Assembly (NCBI GenBank): GCA_910589035.1
Contig: CAJUSI010000043.1
Span: 1-46,021, forward strand
Direction: 5' to 3'
From: an uncultured Acetatifactor sp.
Lineage (GTDB): Bacteria > Bacillota > Clostridia > Lachnospirales > Lachnospiraceae
DNA length: 46,021 nt
Shown: positions 41,429 to 46,021 of the stretch, piece after piece
Layout: every line of letters starts with the position of its first letter
How positions within the stretch are numbered: position 1 is the first letter of the stretch
Position numbers and translations under genes: made by a program
The notes under the pieces: model-generated
What the model was told of the DNA's origin: nothing
Database searches by the model: none
Seen by the model: the letters and a program-made list of their open reading frames with translations, nothing else

Positions 41429-43753
41429 TTATTTATCCGGTTTGTCTATTTCTATCAGTCTGGCGTTCAGGCTTTCCACAAATCCTTCCGGCATCATGCT
41501 TCCCGCCATCTCGCACATCTTCTCCGGGCTCATGGACTTTAACATATCCCACATTCCCTCACCTGGCGCCACCCGCATATTCGTGGCAAGCTTCACGGCC
41601 TCGGCCACAACTTTCATGGCCGCAGGACTCTTCGCAATGTCTTCCATGGTATTCTTCACACTGTACTTTCCCTCCGGGAACTCCATGGGAGCCTTCAGGT
41701 CCAGGTCTCCCGCCAGCTTAAACCAGTTGGCCACGCCCTCCGCTCTCTCGTTGACCTCGGGCAGCACATAGACGGCCGGTTCCCGGTCCACCTTCTCCAG
41801 AGTCATGCTGTCTCTCAGATCTCCCGCCGCGGCGGTAATTGTGTTGAAGCCTTCCTCCAGGGCAATCCGGAAGACGAAGACTCTGCCGCCGGTCTGCACC
41901 TGGACGGGCTTACCGTTCCGGTAGAGGGTCACTGTGGGCTGGTTGGAATAAACCCTGATTTCCGTGGTCTCTCCCGCCCGTTGGGCGTAACGCCGTCCGC
42001 AGAGATGGAGCATGGGCTCCCTGGTCCAGTAGGCCTGGTAGATGTAGTAGCTGTCCTTTTTGATTTTACGGTCCATGGTCACAAGGCCCTTGTTGTTCCG
42101 GCCGGCCACTCCGCCCTCATTGCGGGCCGCGCAGCCGAAGTCAAACATGTTCCACACATGACTGGACCAGATCCAGGGGCGTTCGTCCAGGACCTTCGCC
42201 ATGTGCTCGTGGTAGAGGGCCTGGTACTCCTCGCTGTAGTCCTTGCAGGCAGGGTCGGGCCCGTGGTAGGTGAGGATTCCCTCGCAGCCGTACTCGGACA
42301 GGCCCAGACAGATTTCCGGATGGGCTCTGTGGAAGTCGTCCAGCCAGGGGCCGTTGTCCTCCATCCTGCCGCCGTACCAGCCGAAATAGTGGTTGTAGCT
42401 CTCCACGTCCGTGATGCCGTGCATGGGGCTTTCGGTGGGTGTCATAGACACATGGGCGATGGCGGTGAGGCGGGTGGGGTCCAGTTCTTTGCAGAGGGCG
42501 TTCAGCTCCTTATGGTTTTCCACCAGCTGCTGCGAGATGCCGCCGATGAGAATCTCGTTGGAGATGCCCCAGAAGCAGACGCAAGGGTGGTTGTAGTTCT
42601 GGATGATCAGCTCCTTCATCTGGCTGATGCAGTTTTCATGGGCCTTTGGATCCCGGTTCATGACACTGATGAAGGGAATTTCCGCCCAGACCGCGAATCC
42701 CAGCTCGTCGCAGGCGTCGTAGAAGTCCTGGGAGTGCTGGTAATGGGCCAGGCGGACGGTATTGGCCCCCAGCTCTTTGATCATGCGGGCGTCCGCGTAA
42801 TGTTCCTGTCTGGTGAGGGCATTTCCCTTATAGAGCAGGTCCTGGTGGCGGCTCACTCCCCGCAGGGGCATCCATTTTCCGTTGATGCAGAATCCCTTTT
42901 CCGGGTCGCAGGCAAAGCTTCTCACTCCGGCCCGCACCGTCACTTCGTCGTAGATCTCGTTGCGTCTCTGCAAACAGGCGGTCACGGTGTACAGGTAGGG
43001 GTTGTCCATATCCCATCTGACGACGTCCGGCACATAAACGCTGACCTTTGCGGCGTCGGCGGGGCGCACTGCGCAGGCCGCCTCCCTGCCCTCCCGGTCC
43101 CGGACAGAGTACAGAATTGTGAAATTTTCGTCCGCTCCCTTCACCCAGGAGTCCAGGTCAAAAAACGCTCCGCCATCCTCGCAGGGCTTGGCGGTCACCT
43201 GCAGCCCGGGTCCTCCATAATAGTCCAGGTCGAAATGTGCGTCCGGCACGCTGATCAGGTTGACGCCCCGGTACAGGCCGCCGTAAAAGGTGAAGTCTGC
43301 CGCCTGGGGGTAGACGCTGCTTTTGTTCTCGTTACTGCAGGCTATGGCCAGGAGATTTTCCCCTTCTTCCCGGCAGAAATCGGTGATATCCGCGCGGAAA
43401 ATCGAATACCCTCCCTCATGGTATGCGGCCTCCGTTCCATTGACGTAGACGGCGGCCTGCTGTCCTGCCGCCAGGATCTCCACATACACCCGGCCTCCTG
43501 CCAGAGGCTGCCGGGGTGTCTCGAAGCTTTTGACATACCAGCATTTGCCCCGGTAGTATTCTCCTTTGCCGTCGTGGCCCTCCACCGCGTTCCAGGTGTG
43601 AGGCAGGTCCACTCTCTGCCATTCCTCCGGGAGTTCTGCGGGTACGGTCTCTCTCTTCCGGTCCTCCGGGAGCTCTACGGGCACGGCTGGCTGCTCCCCG
43701 GAAAATTCCTTTGCAAATCTCCAGTCCCTGTTCAATTCGATCACTCTGCGCAC
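41429..43753 (-). CDS. Glycoside hydrolase family 2 (beta-galactosidase/glucuronidase-like)
   Basis: A 774-residue GH2 enzyme without signal peptide. The N-terminal sugar-binding domain starts at LNRDWRFAKEF and includes VDLPHTWNAVEG. An Ig-like domain follows, then the TIM barrel with acid/base E400 (WGISNE) and nucleophile E487 (GLSEYG). N553-N554-K555 (RNNKGLVT) sits where beta-glucuronidases carry NxK, but similar residues occur in beta-galactosidases, so the substrate is open. The last ~90 residues are a helical Met/Lys/Glu-rich extension. The start is GTG (43753) behind AAAGGG. uxuA/uxuB downstream favour a uronic-acid link. Confidence 0.9.
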   Translation of the reverse strand: MRRVIELNRDWRFAKEFSGEQPAVPVELPEDRKRETVPAELPEEWQRVDLPHTWNAVEGHDGKGEYYRGKCWYVKSFETPRQPLAGGRVYVEILAAGQQAAVYVNGTEAAYHEGGYSIFRADITDFCREEGENLLAIACSNENKSSVYPQAADFTFYGGLYRGVNLISVPDAHFDLDYYGGPGLQVTAKPCEDGGAFFDLDSWVKGADENFTILYSVRDREGREAACAVRPADAAKVSVYVPDVVRWDMDNPYLYTVTACLQRRNEIYDEVTVRAGVRSFACDPEKGFCINGKWMPLRGVSRHQDLLYKGNALTRQEHYADARMIKELGANTVRLAHYQHSQDFYDACDELGFAVWAEIPFISVMNRDPKAHENCISQMKELIIQNYNHPCVCFWGISNEILIGGISQQLVENHKELNALCKELDPTRLTAIAHVSMTPTESPMHGITDVESYNHYFGWYGGRMEDNGPWLDDFHRAHPEICLGLSEYGCEGILTYHGPDPACKDYSEEYQALYHEHMAKVLDERPWIWSSHVWNMFDFGCAARNEGGVAGRNNKGLVTMDRKIKKDSYYIYQAYWTREPMLHLCGRRYAQRAGETTEIRVYSNQPTVTLYRNGKPVQVQTGGRVFVFRIALEEGFNTITAAAGDLRDSMTLEKVDREPAVYVLPEVNERAEGVANWFKLAGDLDLKAPMEFPEGKYSVKNTMEDIAKSPAAMKVVAEAVKLATNMRVAPGEGMWDMLKSMSPEKMCEMAGSMMPEGFVESLNARLIEIDKPDK

Positions 43754-43900
43754 TGTTTTTCCCTTTCTGCTCGTCTGCTCAATCTCATATTGGCTATTCC
43801 GTATCAATTCAGGCTTCTGTCCCACAGTATGCCCCAAATCTCTGATTCTTTTCGGGGAATCGGATAATTTTCTCCGTTTCCTCACTTTTTTCAACTTCCA

Positions 43901-43929
43901 TTGACAGAACCGCCCGCTCCAAATACAAT
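43901..43929 (+). promoter_or_regulatory. Near-consensus promoter of the 486-residue protein gene
   Basis: Plus strand: perfect -35 TTGACA (43901-43906), 17-nt spacer, -10 TACAAT (43924-43929). Transcription would begin about 43936, 19 nt before the ATG. This is among the strongest promoters in the window. The GH2 gene lies divergent on its left without an equally clear promoter. Confidence 0.85.
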
Positions 43930-43954
43930 AAGATAGGACAGGGAGGAAAATCAC

Positions 43955-45415
43955 ATGAAAGATATACATATGAACTATGTTTTTAAGGAGGAGGAGCTCT
44001 CCGCTTTCGCGCAGGCCAGGGTGGGAACGTATTTTATCATTCCTCTGAGGACCACGAAAGAGATGCTCTCGAAGTTTCAGCTGCGGAAATGCGCGGAAAA
44101 TCTGCTTCAGGGCGGATGGAAGCCCTATGAGTGGAAGTTTGACGATCTGTACCAGCACATCAACGATCTGTTCCAGGACATACTGCAAAGCGGTGATTCC
44201 GACTCGTCCGGCGATATGACTTCCATCGGCATTCATTATGATATCCCCGTGGCAGACATGATGAACCTTGCCACGGCCGGAGCCGTCCAAACCGGCGAGG
44301 AGGCGCAGTATTACGTGATAACGGAGAATGAGCAGATGAACTCGGACGGGAAGCTGCGCTTTTGTTTTCGCTGTATGCAGATCGTCATTATGCATACGGG
44401 AATCGGTTTTCTGATAATCGGTATTGAGAGTAATTCTCCCCAAACCTATGATTTGCTGCTTCACGCCGGTTACAATCAGAACCGCAGCCGTCTCGGCATT
44501 GTGGACCTCCCGGGGCAAAGTATTTCTTTCAGCGATATCATTCAGACTCTGTTGTCCGGAACGGGTATGACGGATTATTCCGGGTGTCTGATAAAGAATC
44601 AGCCGGACAGTCTCCTTCGGGATGCCACCACCTATTCCGTGGCAATAATTCCGCATCTCATCGCCGGCGATACTTCCGCCGAAGTGAAGGGGAAGGTGCG
44701 GCAGTTATGCCTGAATCTGCGGCACGCCCGCGCTTTCGGCACGGACAACAGCGAGGATGTGGATGAAGATTCTTTCCTGAATTATGCGGCGCTCAACAAT
44801 GTCTACGACAATAAGGTGATCCGCTGGGGTATTTATACTTTCTTTGAGCGGGCCATGCAGATCATGTTTCGGACCAACAGCAATACCGGGACGGATCCGA
44901 TCAATATACATGGGAAGAATCGGGAAGATAATTATCTGCCCTTTCTCCTCCTGTCGCTGTACGAGAGGTATTCCTATCTGTTTTTTGCGGAGATGCTGCG
45001 CAGCCCGGAACGCACGGATAAAAGGAGAGACGACTGGCTTGAGGTGCAAATGCTGCGTTTGAAAGCTTTCGGTGTCGTCATGCCCGGGGACATGACTCCC
45101 TACAACAACGAAAACGAATTCCTGAAAGAACAGCGGATCATCTATGACATCGAAGAGTCCCTGAAGCTGATTGATGACAAAATCAGCATCATCCGCCATA
45201 TCCAGGCCAAAGAGACGGAGCAGCGGCAGCGCCTGATCGAAAAGATACTCGCCGCCTTTGGAATCGTCTCAATCCTGTGCGATTCCCTGGGACTCCTTGG
45301 GCTGCTTTTGACGGATACCGCATCGCCCCATCCTTACTGGATCACGCTTGGCGCGGAAATAACCATGTTCGCCGTCATCGCCCTGATTTCCATGCTGCTG
45401 TCAAAGCGTAAGTGA
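43955..45415 (+). CDS. Membrane protein with CorA-like C-terminal topology, unknown
   Basis: A 486-residue protein. About 370 N-terminal residues are soluble and mixed alpha/beta (VGTYFIIPLRTTKEML, LRFCFRCMQIVIMHTGIGFLIIGIES, NYLPFLLLSLYERYSYLFFAEML). A long helix follows (EQRIIYDIEESLKLIDDKISIIRHIQ...EQRQRLIEK), then two TM segments (about 434-451 and 461-480). This soluble domain/long helix/two-TM layout is CorA-like, but no GMN loop motif is present. RBS GGGAGGAAAATCAC is excellent. Function unknown; possibly a sensor or channel-like protein. Confidence 0.85.
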   Translation: MKDIHMNYVFKEEELSAFAQARVGTYFIIPLRTTKEMLSKFQLRKCAENLLQGGWKPYEWKFDDLYQHINDLFQDILQSGDSDSSGDMTSIGIHYDIPVADMMNLATAGAVQTGEEAQYYVITENEQMNSDGKLRFCFRCMQIVIMHTGIGFLIIGIESNSPQTYDLLLHAGYNQNRSRLGIVDLPGQSISFSDIIQTLLSGTGMTDYSGCLIKNQPDSLLRDATTYSVAIIPHLIAGDTSAEVKGKVRQLCLNLRHARAFGTDNSEDVDEDSFLNYAALNNVYDNKVIRWGIYTFFERAMQIMFRTNSNTGTDPINIHGKNREDNYLPFLLLSLYERYSYLFFAEMLRSPERTDKRRDDWLEVQMLRLKAFGVVMPGDMTPYNNENEFLKEQRIIYDIEESLKLIDDKISIIRHIQAKETEQRQRLIEKILAAFGIVSILCDSLGLLGLLLTDTASPHPYWITLGAEITMFAVIALISMLLSKRK

Positions 45416-45774
45416 GGGGATTCTCATCGCTTCCCCGCGCCCATGAAGCGTTTTGTCAAGGGCTTTTTTGAGCTATTGGCGCAAAACGGGCAGGAAGAAC
45501 GGGCGCAAAACGCGCCTGTGGACGGTTAGAAGCCGTTTTAAGCCTTTTCAAGCCCTATTGCGTAACACTCCATTCTTTTCTTTGGGAGAGGTCGGGGGCG
45601 CGGGGGAAGATCCACCGCAAAACCTACGGGCAGTCGCTGCAGTAGTGCAGACGATTTTGCCGTTAGAATGAAGCGAATGAAGCGGACGTAGAACGGGGAT
45701 TGTTTTCAGCGGAGAGATGTGCTGTACTTCGGTCGGCTTACTAATAACAAATCGGGATTGGAGGTATATCCTTT
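45416..45774. other. Repeat-bearing non-coding stretch near the right edge
   Basis: No gene is supported in these 359 nt. GGCGCAAAACG occurs twice (45478-45488 and 45502-45512). A longer imperfect duplication pairs the stretch from about 45447 (AAGCGTTTTGTCAAGGGC) with that from about 45530 (AAGCCGTTTTAAGCC), each ending near CTATTG-GCG. The character differs from neighbouring intergenic DNA and could be the edge of a mobile element. Confidence 0.45.
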
Positions 45775-46021
45775 ATGGAGGATTTAGTAAATCTTGTGAC
45801 TTTAGCAGACGGAAGCAAAATTATTCTGCAGGATGAGGATGACATTTCATTGTCTTTAATCTCAAATGATGGGACAAAAGATATATTTCAATTCCCATAT
45901 CATTCTGGTGGTTATGGTGGTGGTTCAATATTGCTATCACCGTCTGAAAGAGACCGCTTACAGAAACGCCGCCGGCATTGGCAGCCTTGCCCGGAGCATA
46001 GAGGATGCGTGCTTTCTGGAA
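45775..46021 (+). CDS. Partial unknown gene, possibly truncated by a junction
   Basis: ATG at 45775 is preceded by GGAGGT about 9 nt upstream. The first ~58 residues (MEDLVNLVTLADGSKIILQD, then FPYHSGGYGGGSILLSPSE) look like a genuine small, acidic, AT-richer protein. After about 45948 the same frame becomes Arg/Cys-rich (RDRLQKRRRHWQPCPEHRG) and GC-rich, while the +1-shifted frame reads ETAYRNAAGIGSLARSIEDA, which looks like real coding sequence. The gene runs off the window, so only its 5' part is seen. Function unknown. Confidence 0.55.
   Translation, partial: MEDLVNLVTLADGSKIILQDEDDISLSLISNDGTKDIFQFPYHSGGYGGGSILLSPSERDRLQKRRRHWQPCPEHRGCVLSG

Noticed and set aside
41981..43867. 628-codon open frame on the plus strand
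   Set aside because: It is antisense to the GH2 gene, lacks motifs and a ribosome binding site, and is explained by codon bias of the true gene.
43810..43902. A 30-codon minus-strand frame (MEVEKSEETEK start) upstream of the GH2 gene, possible leader peptide
   Set aside because: Its start overlaps the divergent -35 box and it has no convincing ribosome binding site or attenuator structure.
43955..45415. CorA magnesium transporter
   Set aside because: Only the overall topology agrees; the essential GMN motif between the TM helices is missing.

Overview
The window looks like chromosome from a gut-type Clostridia, most likely Lachnospiraceae. This rests on gene content (DUF5688-type protein, YqeG-aroE-aroK-aroQ-efp block, acetyl-CoA-type MetA, NADP-type GdhA, uxuA/uxuB), strong AGGAGG-like ribosome binding sites, TTGACA/TATAAT promoters with 17-nt spacers, and a moderately GC-rich base composition. 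No rRNA, CRISPR array or complete transposase gene is visible. The species cannot be named from the sequence alone.

Region 1 (1-24.8 kb) is core chromosome, almost entirely on the minus strand. Two tRNA-Ser genes with their own promoter lie at the left edge. Reading in the transcription direction (right to left), the block holds YqeG-aroE-aroK-aroQ-efp (shikimate pathway plus EF-P), a DUF5688-like gene, tRNA-Arg(CCG), an SH3-repeat membrane protein, a small helical protein and gdhA. It continues with an RNase HI carrying a hybrid-binding domain, rluF, ligA, metA (Glu111, so acetyl-CoA dependent), a cell-wall amidase and the phosphate transporter pstS-C-A-B. It ends with a YcxB-like membrane protein, tsaE-tsaB-rimI, a zinc-ribbon protein, RNase Z, an anchored unknown, tsaD and ispD. 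TsaB, TsaD and TsaE are the t6A tRNA-modification core; tsaC is not in the window. Short tandem repeats sit at several gene boundaries here: before ispD, before tsaE and at the end of rluF.

Region 2 (24.8-37.6 kb) starts with pepF, on the plus strand, divergent from yqeG. It is followed by an accessory surface-glycan island of two divergent arms. The left arm (27.1-31.0 kb, minus strand) has a polytopic protein split by a frameshift at a six-G run, a GT-C-like membrane protein and a double-anchored exported protein. The right arm (31.3-37.6 kb, plus strand) has a polytopic membrane protein, an MBOAT O-acyltransferase, an SGNH/AlgJ-like partner and a DUF6020-like GT-C protein. Together they suggest assembly and O-acetylation of a cell-surface polymer that I cannot identify.

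Region 3 (37.6-46.0 kb) is a hexuronate module: uxuB, uxuA and a GH2 glycosidase on the minus strand. These could release a glycoside-linked sugar and route glucuronate-type sugars to 2-keto-3-deoxygluconate. Divergent from the GH2 gene, behind a near-consensus promoter, is a 486-residue protein with a CorA-like coiled-coil/two-TM end but no GMN motif. The right edge has a repeat-rich non-coding stretch and a gene start whose sequence character changes abruptly near 45950, suggesting a recombination junction.

The most noteworthy items are the one-base interruption at 27879-27884, the ~94-bp inverted-repeat element present twice (18649-18742 and 37652-37750), and the stop-free Ala/Glu-rich repeat linking the YcxB-like gene to tsaE in frame. 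The surface-polymer island and the junction at the right edge also deserve a second look.
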